From positions 985,787-1,049,786 of the forward strand of contig NZ_LT700189.1 of the NCBI RefSeq assembly GCF_900155425.1: DNA of 64,000 nucleotides, read 5' to 3'. Of this stretch, positions 48,981-57,874 are shown piece after piece. The stretch is from Parabacteroides massiliensis. Lineage in GTDB: Bacteria > Bacteroidota > Bacteroidia > Bacteroidales > Tannerellaceae. Under the pieces are notes generated by a model. The model was not told the origin of the DNA. It worked only from the letters and a program-made list of their open reading frames with translations, and did no database searches. Each line of letters starts with the position of its first letter. The first letter of the stretch is position 1. The translations under genes and the position numbers were made by a program.

Positions 48981-51304
48981 CTTTTCACGCTCTCTACCGG
49001 ATTGGCATTCGCTGCCTGCCAGCTCTGGAAGAAGACAGCCAGGAAGGAGATCAGGAGGCAGAAAAGGCCAGCTGTGATGAAGATCAGCGGGCTAAGCGTG
49101 ATCCGGTAGCTGTAGTCCGCCAGCCATTGATTCATGAAAAACCAGCTCAGCGGTGTCGCGATCACGAACGCAATCCCGACATACATCAGGAACGTGCCGA
49201 CGAGGCGCACCAGGATTCCCCGGTTGTCCGAACCGAACACCTTGCGGATCGCCACCTCCTGCGAACGTTGCAGGATGAAATAGGTCGACATCGCAAGCAG
49301 CCCCAACAGTGAGATCAGGATCGCAATGCAGGCAAAGATCACCACAATCTTTGTCAGACGGATCTGCGATTCGAAATGCTCTTGAATGCTCTGGTCGATA
49401 AATTTCCCCTCGAAAGGAACCCCCGACACTTCCTCGAACACCTTGCGCACAGACTCGTATGCCTTGACAGGATCGCCCTGCACTTCGACCACATAGCTCC
49501 ACGGCCACCAGTCCGATTCCGTCTTTCGGAAACGGAACATCACCGGCGAATTCTCCTGCGTGATGTCTCTCAACTGGAAATCACGGATCACACCTAATAT
49601 AGGGGTCGCATTCTCGCCCCATCTGAAAGAAGGAGCATCTTCGGGTAATTCCATCTGTTTAAAAGCCAGTTCGTTTAGGTACCAACCCTGGTCGGAATTG
49701 GCCACATGGTTGTCCGACTTGATCTCGAAACCGAAAATACGGAAAGCGGCGCTGTCGACTTGTATTTGCTGGAAGCTGAGCGACTTGTCCTCGTAAGTGC
49801 CGCTCATGTTGTTCGTCCCGCTCGAAGGCGTCCCGTTGCTGTGGCCGACGGCCTTGACCATCGGAAGCTGGCGCAACATATCTTCCGCCCGTTCCATCTC
49901 GCTCTTCGAACGGAAAATATTGTCCGATTCGATTATGTTCGCCGTGTTGTAGCCCAACGGCGCATGGATCAGATGGTCGATCTGGAGATACATCGTCAGC
50001 GAGGCAGCGATCATGGCGATCGTGATCACATTCTGGAACGTGATGAAGACCTTGCTGAACACCATCTTCGTCTGCCGGCGGAACGTCCCGCGCACCACGT
50101 CGATCGGTTTGGCCGACGAGATCATCAAAGCCGGAAGCAACCCCGACAAAGCCCCCGTCAGCACGATAAACAGGACGATCGCCCCTATCCAAAGCGGTGT
50201 CACCAGCACATCGAACGTCAAGCGCACCTGCAACAAGTCATTGGCATACGGCAGTGCAACTTTGGCCAACATCAGCCCGATGGCAAACGAAACGACCGTC
50301 AGGAAGGTAGCCTCCAACATCAGCCTGAGGAACAGTTCCACACGCGAAGAACCCAAAAGGCGGCGTGTCGCCATCTCCTTCGCCCGCTGGCCGGCCTGTG
50401 CCACCGTCAGGTTGATATAGTTGATGATCGCAAAAATCAAGATCAGGATGCCGACGGACATCAGGACCAACGAAAAACGCTTGTCGCCTTGGTTCAAGCT
50501 ATGCACCATCGTGTTTCCGAAATAAATCTCCGAAAGCGGAACGATGCGCACTTCCTTCACGAAATCCATCTTGTAAAGCCAATACCGCTCCTTGAAAAAG
50601 CTCAGTATCTCATCCGTCCGCCCCTTCAAATCCATCCCCGGCTTCAGCAATAGGAACGAAATACAGGAGCCGGCGTTGCCCTGGTTCTCCTTCGACAATG
50701 ATTGGTTGAACTCCGTCACCCGCTCGATACGCACCACCAGGTCTGTGTTCGGAATCACCGAACGGTTGATGTCTTCCATGACACCGGTCACCATGACATT
50801 GGTCGAGTCGCTGATACGCAAGCTCTTCCCGATCGGATCGTCACCACCGAACACCTTCCGGGCAAAACTTTCCGAAACAACCGCACTGTAGGGATCTGCC
50901 AATACCCGGTCGCGGTCACCATCGAGCATTTTGAACGAAAAGACGTCGAAGAATGTCGAATCCGCATACACAAGATCGCCCGTCAACTTCTTGTCGCCAT
51001 AAAAAATTTGGCAGCCCTTCCCCTGGTCCGTAATGACCGGGCAGACTTTCTCTATCTCCGGATAACGCTCTTCCAGCCAATAGGAAACCGGCACGGCCGA
51101 TTCCAAAAACTCTTCATTGCCAATGGCAACGATCCGGTCGTAATTCGCCTGCTGCTTGTCGATATTCAACTCCCGTTCCACATATACCGCAATCAGGATC
51201 ACGAACATCAGCGAAACGGACAAGCCGAAGACATCGATCGCCGTGTATCCCTTGTTCCGGCTCAGGAATTTCAGGAAAGATTTTATATTTAACAGATTAT
51301 TCAT
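48974..51304 (-). CDS. FtsX/MacB-type ABC permease 2
   Basis: Second large permease, 776 residues from ATG 51304. It has the same layout as permease 1, with helices near 20-45 (IDVFGLSVSLMFVILIAVYV), three central helices around 285-420 and three at the C-terminus (TPLSWFFMNQWLADYSY, LIFITAGLFCLLISFL). Family words SQEVAIRKVFGSDNRG and FFQSWQAANANPVESV recur. It is 123 nt downstream of the ATPase gene and shares its sigma-54 transcription unit, so these two are the most likely complete transporter. Confidence 0.92.
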   Translation of the reverse strand: MNNLLNIKSFLKFLSRNKGYTAIDVFGLSVSLMFVILIAVYVERELNIDKQQANYDRIVAIGNEEFLESAVPVSYWLEERYPEIEKVCPVITDQGKGCQIFYGDKKLTGDLVYADSTFFDVFSFKMLDGDRDRVLADPYSAVVSESFARKVFGGDDPIGKSLRISDSTNVMVTGVMEDINRSVIPNTDLVVRIERVTEFNQSLSKENQGNAGSCISFLLLKPGMDLKGRTDEILSFFKERYWLYKMDFVKEVRIVPLSEIYFGNTMVHSLNQGDKRFSLVLMSVGILILIFAIINYINLTVAQAGQRAKEMATRRLLGSSRVELFLRLMLEATFLTVVSFAIGLMLAKVALPYANDLLQVRLTFDVLVTPLWIGAIVLFIVLTGALSGLLPALMISSAKPIDVVRGTFRRQTKMVFSKVFITFQNVITIAMIAASLTMYLQIDHLIHAPLGYNTANIIESDNIFRSKSEMERAEDMLRQLPMVKAVGHSNGTPSSGTNNMSGTYEDKSLSFQQIQVDSAAFRIFGFEIKSDNHVANSDQGWYLNELAFKQMELPEDAPSFRWGENATPILGVIRDFQLRDITQENSPVMFRFRKTESDWWPWSYVVEVQGDPVKAYESVRKVFEEVSGVPFEGKFIDQSIQEHFESQIRLTKIVVIFACIAILISLLGLLAMSTYFILQRSQEVAIRKVFGSDNRGILVRLVGTFLMYVGIAFVIATPLSWFFMNQWLADYSYRITLSPLIFITAGLFCLLISFLAVFFQSWQAANANPVESVKSN

Positions 51305-51427
51305 CGTGTATTCCATTTATAATTCATAACTCCAAACCCATATCTCATAAAGAACATACCCGACTTTCCCAAGCCGGATATGATCACTAAATAAATTAGA
51401 ATGTGTCTATGTTCTATCTTAGAAAAA

Positions 51428-52108
51428 TTAAATGAATTCGCTTACAGACGACACGATGCTACCGTCGAACAGGTTGATCACCCGGTGGGCGAAACTCGCG
51501 TCGTGTTTGGAGTGTGTCACCATGACAATGGTGGTTCCCTCTTTGTTCAGTTCGGTCAGGAGTTGCATCACTTCGGCTCCGTTCTTGGAGTCCAGGTTAC
51601 CGGTCGGCTCATCGGCGAGGATGATCTTCGGGTTCGAAACGACGGCACGGGCAATGGCGACACGCTGTTGCTGGCCTCCGGACAGTTGTTGCGGGAAATG
51701 ACTGGAACGATGGCTGATGTTCATACGTTTCAGTATGTCGTTGACCATCTGCTTGCGCTCGCTTGCCTTTACTTTCAGGTAGGTAAGCGGCAATTCCACG
51801 TTCTCGAACACGTTCAGTTCGTCGATCAGGTTGAAGCTTTGGAACACGAAACCGATATTCCCTTTACGCACTTGCGTACGTTCTTTTTCTTTCAGATGCC
51901 CGACTTCCTTGTCTGCCAAGTAATAGTCGCCCGATGTCGGGTTGTCCAGCAAACCCAAAATATTCAATAAGGTGGACTTGCCACAGCCGGAAGGTCCCAT
52001 GATGGCGACAAACTCCCCATCCTTCACCTCCATCGACACCCCGTTCAATGCTATCGTTTCTACTTCTTCCGTACGGAAAAACTTGCTTAATCCTTCAATT
52101 TTAATCAT
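51428..52108 (-). CDS. ABC transporter ATPase (MacB/LolD type)
   Basis: Cytoplasmic ATPase of 226 residues for the FtsX-type permeases. Walker A GPSGCGKSTLLN is at about 38-49, the ABC signature LSGGQQQRVAIARA near 140-153, Walker B LADEPTGNLD, and the switch His in MVTHSKHDA. The spacing and Q-loop FVFQSFNLIDELNVFENVELPL are the usual MacB/LolD pattern. It is the only ATPase in the region, so it may energise more than one permease. Its promoter is sigma-54-type, 47 nt upstream. Confidence 0.96.
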   Translation of the reverse strand: MIKIEGLSKFFRTEEVETIALNGVSMEVKDGEFVAIMGPSGCGKSTLLNILGLLDNPTSGDYYLADKEVGHLKEKERTQVRKGNIGFVFQSFNLIDELNVFENVELPLTYLKVKASERKQMVNDILKRMNISHRSSHFPQQLSGGQQQRVAIARAVVSNPKIILADEPTGNLDSKNGAEVMQLLTELNKEGTTIVMVTHSKHDASFAHRVINLFDGSIVSSVSEFI

Positions 52109-52154
52109 GACTGTATCAGTTTTTGTTGTTATTACTTCTTTCTTGCCTTATTAT

Positions 52155-52172
52155 TAGCAAACAACGTGCCAA
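52155..52172 (-). promoter_or_regulatory. Sigma-54 promoter of the ATPase-permease 2 operon
   Basis: Minus-strand TTGGCACG-N4-TTGCTA fits the -24/-12 consensus almost exactly (both GG and GC present). It lies 47 nt before ATG 52108. Confidence 0.9.
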
Positions 52173-52226
52173 ACATCATAAACCACTTATTTACAGTTCT
52201 ATAATAATTTTGATATTTCCCGTAAG

Positions 52227-52264
52227 TGTCTAATTTTTGGACAGTGGTGTAAAGATATTAGACA
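52227..52264. promoter_or_regulatory. Paired 17-bp activator sites upstream of the ATPase gene
   Basis: TGTCTAATTTTTGGACA (52227-52243) and TGTAAAGATATTAGACA (52248-52264) follow the TGTC-N9-GACA pattern; starts are 21 bp apart, and the near edge is 56 nt from the -24 TGG. Confidence 0.85.
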
Positions 52265-52289
52265 CTCACCAGAAAAAACAGGGCAAGGT

Positions 52290-52754
52290 TTATCCCCATT
52301 CGCTTTCTTCCTTGAAGTCGAAACGTTCAATCTTCGTGATTCGTATTTCTCCGTTCCGAAGCATATATTCGTTTCCTTTGAACTTTTTGTTCAAATCTTC
52401 CAATGAAAAAGAGATATCCGAAGTCCCGGCTGCAAAACGGTAGAAAGACGGCATAACCTTACCGTCTATTTTCGATTCCATCACCTTATAGGCAGATTCC
52501 TTGTCCTTTCTGAACGCATCGAGAAACTCATCCAGCAATTTCGGATTATCCTTTCTCGAAAATGTGATCGTAATCACCTCTTTTACCGGCTTCTTCGTTT
52601 TCCGGTCTTTATCGTAGATCACATCGACATTTACCTTCTCCATCGACTCGCATTTTTTCATCAATGCATTCAGATTCGCCTGCGCCAGCAAATCGCCTGC
52701 CAAGCTCCCTGTCATCAACAGGGCGGCTGTTAAAATAAAATTTCTTGTTTTCAT
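52290..52754 (-). CDS. DUF5024-type secreted protein
   Basis: 154 residues with a Sec signal peptide (MKTRNFILTAALLMTG, cleavage near LLAQA). The mature part begins ANLNALMKKCESMEKVNVDV and has FYRFAAGTSDISFS, the pattern of DUF5024 proteins. Function is unknown. It follows the anti-sigma-like gene by 26 nt on the same strand and is probably part of the ECF operon, perhaps an exported effector or sensor. Confidence 0.75.
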   Translation of the reverse strand: MKTRNFILTAALLMTGSLAGDLLAQANLNALMKKCESMEKVNVDVIYDKDRKTKKPVKEVITITFSRKDNPKLLDEFLDAFRKDKESAYKVMESKIDGKVMPSFYRFAAGTSDISFSLEDLNKKFKGNEYMLRNGEIRITKIERFDFKEESEWG

Positions 52755-52780
52755 ACTTTATGTTATTAAATGAATCATCA

Positions 52781-53344
52781 TTAGTCCTTATGTTCCCTCT
52801 CCAACCTCTCGATATCCGATTCGAACCGCTCGACTTCGTTCTCTTTCGTTTGGATATTATCCATTGTTTTCTCGTACTGGCGCAAAGGACACAACGCCAG
52901 CCGTTCCTTTTCGTACTGCTTTTTTTCTGCCTGCCGGATCACCTCGTCCAACTCACGCGCCACCGCTTCAGGTATCTCCGTCTTCACGCCGTTACGAATG
53001 ATGTAGCTACCGGCATACGGATTGAAATCATCTTCCCCGATCCCCTCTCCTTTGTTCAAGAATAAGAACAACAACAAAGAAGCCGCTACTGCCATCCCCA
53101 TCCATAATCCTCTTTTAAAAAAAGAAATACGACGGGCCGCCTTCGAAGTTTTTTGCCTTTCTTCCATCTCCCCGGCAATCCCGGTTTCAAAATATCCGAA
53201 TACCGGACGGTAGTTTTTCAGATGCTCCGGCAACTCCGGACGGGCGAAGAAGGCATACAGCTCCTGCTCCTCGGCATTGGTTGTCTCCCCTTCGAAGAAA
53301 CGTTCCAATAGGTTTTCGATATAGATATATTCGTCTGCTTTCAT
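52781..53344 (-). CDS. Probable anti-sigma factor (single-pass membrane)
   Basis: 187 residues with one membrane helix (GLWMGMAVAASLLLFLFL, about 79-97). The N-terminal cytoplasmic part, YIYIENLLERFFEGETTNAEE, has the helical opening typical of Bacteroidetes anti-sigma-like proteins. The C-terminal part is periplasmic and ends in a charged coiled-coil (ENEVERFESDIERLEREH). It begins 4 nt after the ECF sigma gene, the usual pairing. No catalytic motif is seen. The identity is inferred mainly from context. Confidence 0.8.
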   Translation of the reverse strand: MKADEYIYIENLLERFFEGETTNAEEQELYAFFARPELPEHLKNYRPVFGYFETGIAGEMEERQKTSKAARRISFFKRGLWMGMAVAASLLLFLFLNKGEGIGEDDFNPYAGSYIIRNGVKTEIPEAVARELDEVIRQAEKKQYEKERLALCPLRQYEKTMDNIQTKENEVERFESDIERLEREHKD

Positions 53345-53348
53345 CTTG

Positions 53349-53840
53349 TTACATTTTTAAGAATAGTTCCCTGACTTTTTTACGTGCACGCGAGAGGTTC
53401 ACCCGGACGGCTTCAGGCGTACTGCCGGTCAATTCTGCAATCTCCTTCACTTCGAAGCCGTCGACATGCTTCATCCGCAGTATCGTCTGCTGGAGGCCGG
53501 GAAGCTGCTCCATGATATGCATCACCCGGCTGACGCTGTCTTTCTGTTCCAACGCGATATACGGATCATCATCTGCCGCAAGCATCGCCGAGCCGGACAG
53601 TTTTTCCGGCTTGTACTGGAATGTACGGAGACGGTTCAGGCAAAGATGTTTCGTAATCTGCACGGCAAGAGCCTCCACACTGTCGTAGCGTTCCAATTCA
53701 TCACGGATATACCACAACTTCAGGAACACCTCCTGGACGACATCCTCCACATCTTCGGGGTCATCCAGCAGACGCCGGGCACATCCCGACAACTTTCCCC
53801 GCAAGGGTACGACTTCTATTTTAAACTGTTCTTGTTCCAT
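53349..53840 (-). CDS. ECF RNA polymerase sigma factor
   Basis: 163-residue sigma-70-family factor. The sigma2 region has LLDDPEDVEDVVQEVFLKLW (core-binding and -10 recognition), and the sigma4 region has MKHVDGFEVKEIAELTGSTP plus VRVNLSRARKKV, a helix-turn-helix. ATG 53840 is chosen; the longer frame from 53903 lacks similarity. It heads a three-gene operon with the anti-sigma-like and DUF5024 genes. It lies between two sigma-54-type permease units, but no ECF-type promoter was identified. Confidence 0.93.
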   Translation of the reverse strand: MEQEQFKIEVVPLRGKLSGCARRLLDDPEDVEDVVQEVFLKLWYIRDELERYDSVEALAVQITKHLCLNRLRTFQYKPEKLSGSAMLAADDDPYIALEQKDSVSRVMHIMEQLPGLQQTILRMKHVDGFEVKEIAELTGSTPEAVRVNLSRARKKVRELFLKM

Positions 53841-53894
53841 TCTATTAAAAAGACACGCCACTCGGACAAACGTAACATGGTTTATAAAAAAAAT

Positions 53895-53926
53895 ACCCGG
53901 CAAGTATTCTTGGTTACCTGCCGGGT
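53895..53926 (-). terminator. Terminator after permease 3
   Basis: ACCCGGCA pairs with TGCCGGGT. In the minus direction the pairing is followed by TATTTTTTTT, a good T-tract. It lies 38 nt past the stop of permease 3, between it and the sigma gene. Confidence 0.8.
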
Positions 53927-53964
53927 GTGTTTTTATTTACCCACCGGGAAAACAATATCCCGGA

Positions 53965-56331
53965 CTACTCCGATTTCAAACTTTCGACCGGATTGGAATT
54001 CGCCACCGTCCATGCGCGGTACAGGACACATGCGATGATCAACGCGTAGACCGACATAGCGCCGAATAGGAAGATGAAAAATCCGATGGGCGCCCTTTCC
54101 GTAAAATTCTCCAACCATCCCATACCGGAATAATAAGCGACCGTCATGCCGATCACAATAGCCGGAACCGCAATATAGGAGATGTCTTGGGAGATCATCT
54201 TCAGGATGTCCCATGCCGTCGCCCCGTTCACCTTGCGGATCGCTATTTCGCGTCCGCGGCGGTTCGTCTCGTCGCTGGTATATCCCAACAGGCCGATCAA
54301 AGCGATAATCAAGGTAACAAGGCCGCCGATCAGGACCGAGTCGCGAAACATGCGGGAATCTTTATACAGGTCGATCATATCCATATAGTAAGCCGTCACC
54401 GTAACATTCCGGTCGGGCATTACGCCTTCCAGCACTTTTTGCGCCTTTTTCAGGTTCTCCGGAGACATCTCATGGAATTTGATCAAAATCATCGGTGTAT
54501 TTTCACCATAGAACAGGACCGTCGGACGTGGGTCCGGATGGCCGGTGCTACCGATACAAATATCTTCATATACGCCGCAGATGGTAAGCGGCGCCCCATT
54601 ATGGCTATGTTCCGTAATTATAACGTTCTTGCCTATCGCGCTCCCGGTCCAACCGGCCACCCGCTCCATCTTCTTGACGAAAGAACGGCTGACCATCACT
54701 TTGTTCGAGGCCGACCCATCCGAACGGAACACTTCTCCTTCAATGACCGGAATCTCCATCAGGGGAAAGAAACCATCTTTCACCGCATACATGTCGGCAA
54801 TATTGAACAGCTCGCGATCATCTCCGGGAAGCAAAACATTATTTCCCGACATCCTCGAAATCGGCAGGGCATAGCAGGCCGAAACCATGTCTACTTCGGG
54901 TATCTTGCGCAACTCCTCGATTGCCACGTTCCGGACGGATTCGTCCACGCCCCATGTCGAGCAATAAGCCAACTTCTCATAAGCATATCCGGGGTTGACA
55001 TTCACCATATAATCATATTGCCTATTGATGACCGACAACAACGCCACCAGATAGGATGTAGCCAGAAACTGGACGAACAGCAGGCAAAGTTTCCAATACC
55101 TGCGCGACTCTTTAATATTACGGAACGCGGCTGCCACCGGAATACGCAGGAACATATAGGTCGGGATCAAACCGGTGATGAAAAAGATCACGACGCAGAT
55201 ACCGGCCAGAACCACAAGGGTCTGTACCGAAAACAACGCGCCCAACGTAGCTCCCAGCAGTTCTTCCGTTTTCGTACGGAACAGAACGATCAGGAAAGCG
55301 GCAAGCAGCAGAGAAATCAGCATATGCAGACACGTTTCCGACATGATCATGCCGAACAGGTCTCTATCGGAAGCCCCATAACATTTATGAACGGCGACCT
55401 CTTTGGTCCGGTTGATCAGCGTGGAAATCACGATAAGCACATAGTTCATCACAGCCGTAAAGATGAGCACAAAAGCCAATAAGCCCAATAGGGTATTCAT
55501 GCCCTTCACCTCATCGCTGTTGCTGTGCATGTCTATCAGCGGAACCAGGCTATAGGTCAAATCGACTCCCGCTTTTTTCACCTCCTCCAGATCGCAATGC
55601 CGTCCCTGCATCTCGCGGATGGCAGTCGCCAGGCTTTTCGGATCAGTGCCGGGATAAAGTTTCACATATCCCAGGTAACGGTCATTCCCCAACCAGTTTT
55701 CACGACTCCATTTACTCATTCCTTCCAAAGAAGCGATGATCTCAAAACGCAGATGTGAATTTTCAGGGACATCTTCAAACACCCCGCCTATCGTATAGGT
55801 CTGTCCCGGACTGGATTCAAATTCGAATTCCTTGTTCAAAGCCTGTTCCGGGCCTCCCAACAATTTGGCTATACGGTTCGAGACCATCACGTATCCCGGA
55901 CGGGCCAAAGTCTCTTTCGGGTTTCCGATCAGTATGGGACGCGGCAAGACGTCGAAAACATTCGTATCGCCCATCACGACATAACGGGCCGAGTAACGGC
56001 TTCCGTCCTTTGTCTTGAAGAACTCCCTTTCTCCTCCCATATAGGTCAGGCGGGTTGCCTTTTCAACTTCCGGGATCTCGACCTGCATAGCCGTGGCCAC
56101 ACCTCCGCTCACCTGTCCATAAGACTTATATTCTCCGTCCCGGATGATATTCTCATGCAAACGGTAAATGCGGTCGCTGTCCGGATAAAATTTATCAAAC
56201 GAACGTTCAAAACAAACTTTCGATATAAGGACAAGCCCCATTGCCAGTCCGACTCCCAAGGATAATATCTTTATCCCGTTACTTCTGCCTTTCTTAAATA
56301 GCGAACGTAATGCTATGTTCAAGTTTTTCAT
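53965..56331 (-). CDS. FtsX/MacB-type ABC permease 3
   Basis: Third large permease, 788 residues, with the same duplicated layout: first helix about 22-42 (GIKILSLGVGLAMGLVLISK), MacB-type periplasmic domain, three middle helices, second periplasmic domain, and three terminal helices (GFFIFLFGAMSVYALIIACV). Family words are RGREIAIRKVNGATAWDIL and AWTVANSNPVESL. It has no adjacent ATPase. The sigma-54-type promoter and paired activator sites are the same as for the other two units, so it likely shares their regulation and perhaps their ATPase. Confidence 0.92.
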   Translation of the reverse strand: MKNLNIALRSLFKKGRSNGIKILSLGVGLAMGLVLISKVCFERSFDKFYPDSDRIYRLHENIIRDGEYKSYGQVSGGVATAMQVEIPEVEKATRLTYMGGEREFFKTKDGSRYSARYVVMGDTNVFDVLPRPILIGNPKETLARPGYVMVSNRIAKLLGGPEQALNKEFEFESSPGQTYTIGGVFEDVPENSHLRFEIIASLEGMSKWSRENWLGNDRYLGYVKLYPGTDPKSLATAIREMQGRHCDLEEVKKAGVDLTYSLVPLIDMHSNSDEVKGMNTLLGLLAFVLIFTAVMNYVLIVISTLINRTKEVAVHKCYGASDRDLFGMIMSETCLHMLISLLLAAFLIVLFRTKTEELLGATLGALFSVQTLVVLAGICVVIFFITGLIPTYMFLRIPVAAAFRNIKESRRYWKLCLLFVQFLATSYLVALLSVINRQYDYMVNVNPGYAYEKLAYCSTWGVDESVRNVAIEELRKIPEVDMVSACYALPISRMSGNNVLLPGDDRELFNIADMYAVKDGFFPLMEIPVIEGEVFRSDGSASNKVMVSRSFVKKMERVAGWTGSAIGKNVIITEHSHNGAPLTICGVYEDICIGSTGHPDPRPTVLFYGENTPMILIKFHEMSPENLKKAQKVLEGVMPDRNVTVTAYYMDMIDLYKDSRMFRDSVLIGGLVTLIIALIGLLGYTSDETNRRGREIAIRKVNGATAWDILKMISQDISYIAVPAIVIGMTVAYYSGMGWLENFTERAPIGFFIFLFGAMSVYALIIACVLYRAWTVANSNPVESLKSE

Positions 56332-56363
56332 ATCGTGTATTTATTATATTCTGCCCATTAAGA

Positions 56364-56380
56364 TTCAAAAAGCGTGCCAA
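56364..56380 (-). promoter_or_regulatory. Sigma-54 promoter of permease 3
   Basis: Minus-strand TTGGCACG-N4-TTGAA matches the -24/-12 pattern (GG intact, GC replaced by GA). It lies 33 nt before ATG 56331. Confidence 0.85.
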
Positions 56381-56434
56381 AACGACCAACACACTAATAT
56401 ACAAACAGATAAACGCACAGCCATTTTTTCCAAG

Positions 56435-56472
56435 TGTCCAATTATTTGACAATGGTGTACAATAATTAGACA
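56435..56472. promoter_or_regulatory. Paired 17-bp activator sites upstream of permease 3
   Basis: TGTCCAATTATTTGACA (56435-56451) and TGTACAATAATTAGACA (56456-56472) follow TGTC-N9-GACA; starts are 21 bp apart, and the near edge is 56 nt from the -24 TGG. Confidence 0.85.
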
Positions 56473-56552
56473 CTCCGGGGTTTAACCGCGTCTTTTTTCC
56501 GCAAAAAGCATTTTGTCACCTTTATCCCTAAAAAGCACGACCGTTTGCTATG

Positions 56553-56655
56553 TTAAAAAATATTACCCTTGCTACTAATTTCCAAAACACGGGGTAGTAA
56601 TCCGATTTAGACGGGGTGTAGTGACATTTTGATAAAAACAAGATGTTACAAAAGA
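56553..56655 (+). repeat. Dispersed intergenic repeat, diverged partial copy C
   Basis: Only the second half of the 196-bp repeat is seen: TTAAAAAATATTACCCTT, then CGGGGTAGTAA, GACGGGGTGTAGTGAC and a trailing GATGTTACA. It lies between the permease 3 control region and the MFS gene. Confidence 0.65.
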
Positions 56656-56694
56656 AAGGCCGTGCCTGTTAACCGGGGTTACTCACATATTCCC

Positions 56695-56702
56695 TATTTT
56701 TG
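56695..56702 (+). promoter_or_regulatory. -7 element abutting the MFS start
   Basis: TATTTTTG ends only 4 nt before ATG 56707. If used, transcription would begin at or next to the start codon, giving a leaderless or near-leaderless mRNA. Confidence 0.45.
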
Positions 56703-56706
56703 CACC

Positions 56707-57867
56707 ATGAAACGGAACATACTTGCTCTCTATCTGATCAAACTATCCAAATGGTTCACACTGGTAATGCCCATCATCGTGCTTTTTTACGAAAAACACG
56801 GGTTAGGATTGCAGGACGTGTTTATACTGAAGAGCGTCTATTCGGTAGCTGCCGTAGCGTTGGAGATACCTTCGGGTTATCTGGCCGATGTCTGGGGACG
56901 GCGCAAATGTCTGATATGCGGGTGTATCCTTTTCTTTTTCGGATATCTGTGCTATTCGTTCACATCGACATTCACGGCTTTTCTTTTTGCCGAAATCTTG
57001 CTGGGGACGGGGCAAACGATGGTGAATGGAGCGGATTCGGCCTTGCTGTACGATACGACCGCACAATACAAAAAAGAGAACTTATATCTGCGGTATGAAG
57101 GGCGCATCACCATGATCGGCAATTTTGCGGAAGCGCTTGCAGGCATATTCGGCGGGTTACTGGCGGCTTATTCTCTCCGGTTTCCTTTTTATGGCCAGGC
57201 GATCATTGCTTTCACCGGCATTCCTGCGGCATTCGCGCTGAAGGAAATAAACCGTTCGGGCAAAATCCGGAATCCGGTCGGCGAAATTGTGCGGATCATC
57301 AAATATTCTTTGGTCACCAACAAAAAGCTCTGCTATAACATTATGTTTTCCGGAATCATCGGGGCGGGCACCCTCACGATGGCCTGGTTCGTACAGCCGG
57401 TGCTGATGTATCTGAAAACGCCCGTGTCCTGGTATGGCGTCATTTGGACGGTACTGAACCTGACGGTCGGACTTGCCGCCCTCTGGTCCGACCGCGTGGA
57501 CAACTATTTCGGGCCGCGCAAGATGGGAGTCCTCATCCTTGCGGTGATCGTCGGCGGATATGTCGCGCTCGCTTTCAACCTGACATACGCCGGCCTTGCC
57601 ATCCTGCTCGTCTTTTACATATTTCGCGGGTTTGCCACTCCTATCCTGAAAGGATATATCAACCAGATGACCTTTTCCGAGATGAGGGCGACGGTGCTTT
57701 CCATCCGTAACTTCATTATCCGTCTGATGTTCGCCGCTATCGCCCCCTTCATCGGCTGGCTGAATGACATGTATTCCCTCCAGGCAGCCCTGCTCGTTTC
57801 AGCCGGGATCATACTGTTACCGGGAGGGATATTCTTAGTGTTGCAGTTCAGAAAAGAAGCAGACTAA
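56707..57867 (+). CDS. MFS transporter
   Basis: Twelve-helix inner-membrane carrier of 386 residues. The opening LYLIKLSKWFTLVMPIIVLF and the loop after helix 2, SGYLADVWGRRKCLICG, a good MFS loop motif, are clear. A charged region follows helix 6. ATG 56707 is chosen because the upstream frame (from 56629) covers the repeat and promoter. It converges on the two-domain esterase, 7 nt from its stop. The substrate is unknown; sequence alone does not separate drug and nutrient carriers. Confidence 0.88.
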   Translation: MKRNILALYLIKLSKWFTLVMPIIVLFYEKHGLGLQDVFILKSVYSVAAVALEIPSGYLADVWGRRKCLICGCILFFFGYLCYSFTSTFTAFLFAEILLGTGQTMVNGADSALLYDTTAQYKKENLYLRYEGRITMIGNFAEALAGIFGGLLAAYSLRFPFYGQAIIAFTGIPAAFALKEINRSGKIRNPVGEIVRIIKYSLVTNKKLCYNIMFSGIIGAGTLTMAWFVQPVLMYLKTPVSWYGVIWTVLNLTVGLAALWSDRVDNYFGPRKMGVLILAVIVGGYVALAFNLTYAGLAILLVFYIFRGFATPILKGYINQMTFSEMRATVLSIRNFIIRLMFAAIAPFIGWLNDMYSLQAALLVSAGIILLPGGIFLVLQFRKEAD

Positions 57868-57874
57868 AAGAAAG

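Noticed and set aside
54187-55482. 431-residue + strand frame opposite permease 3
   Set aside because: The minus-strand protein has the full permease layout; the + frame is rich in His, Gln and Arg and lacks any family pattern.
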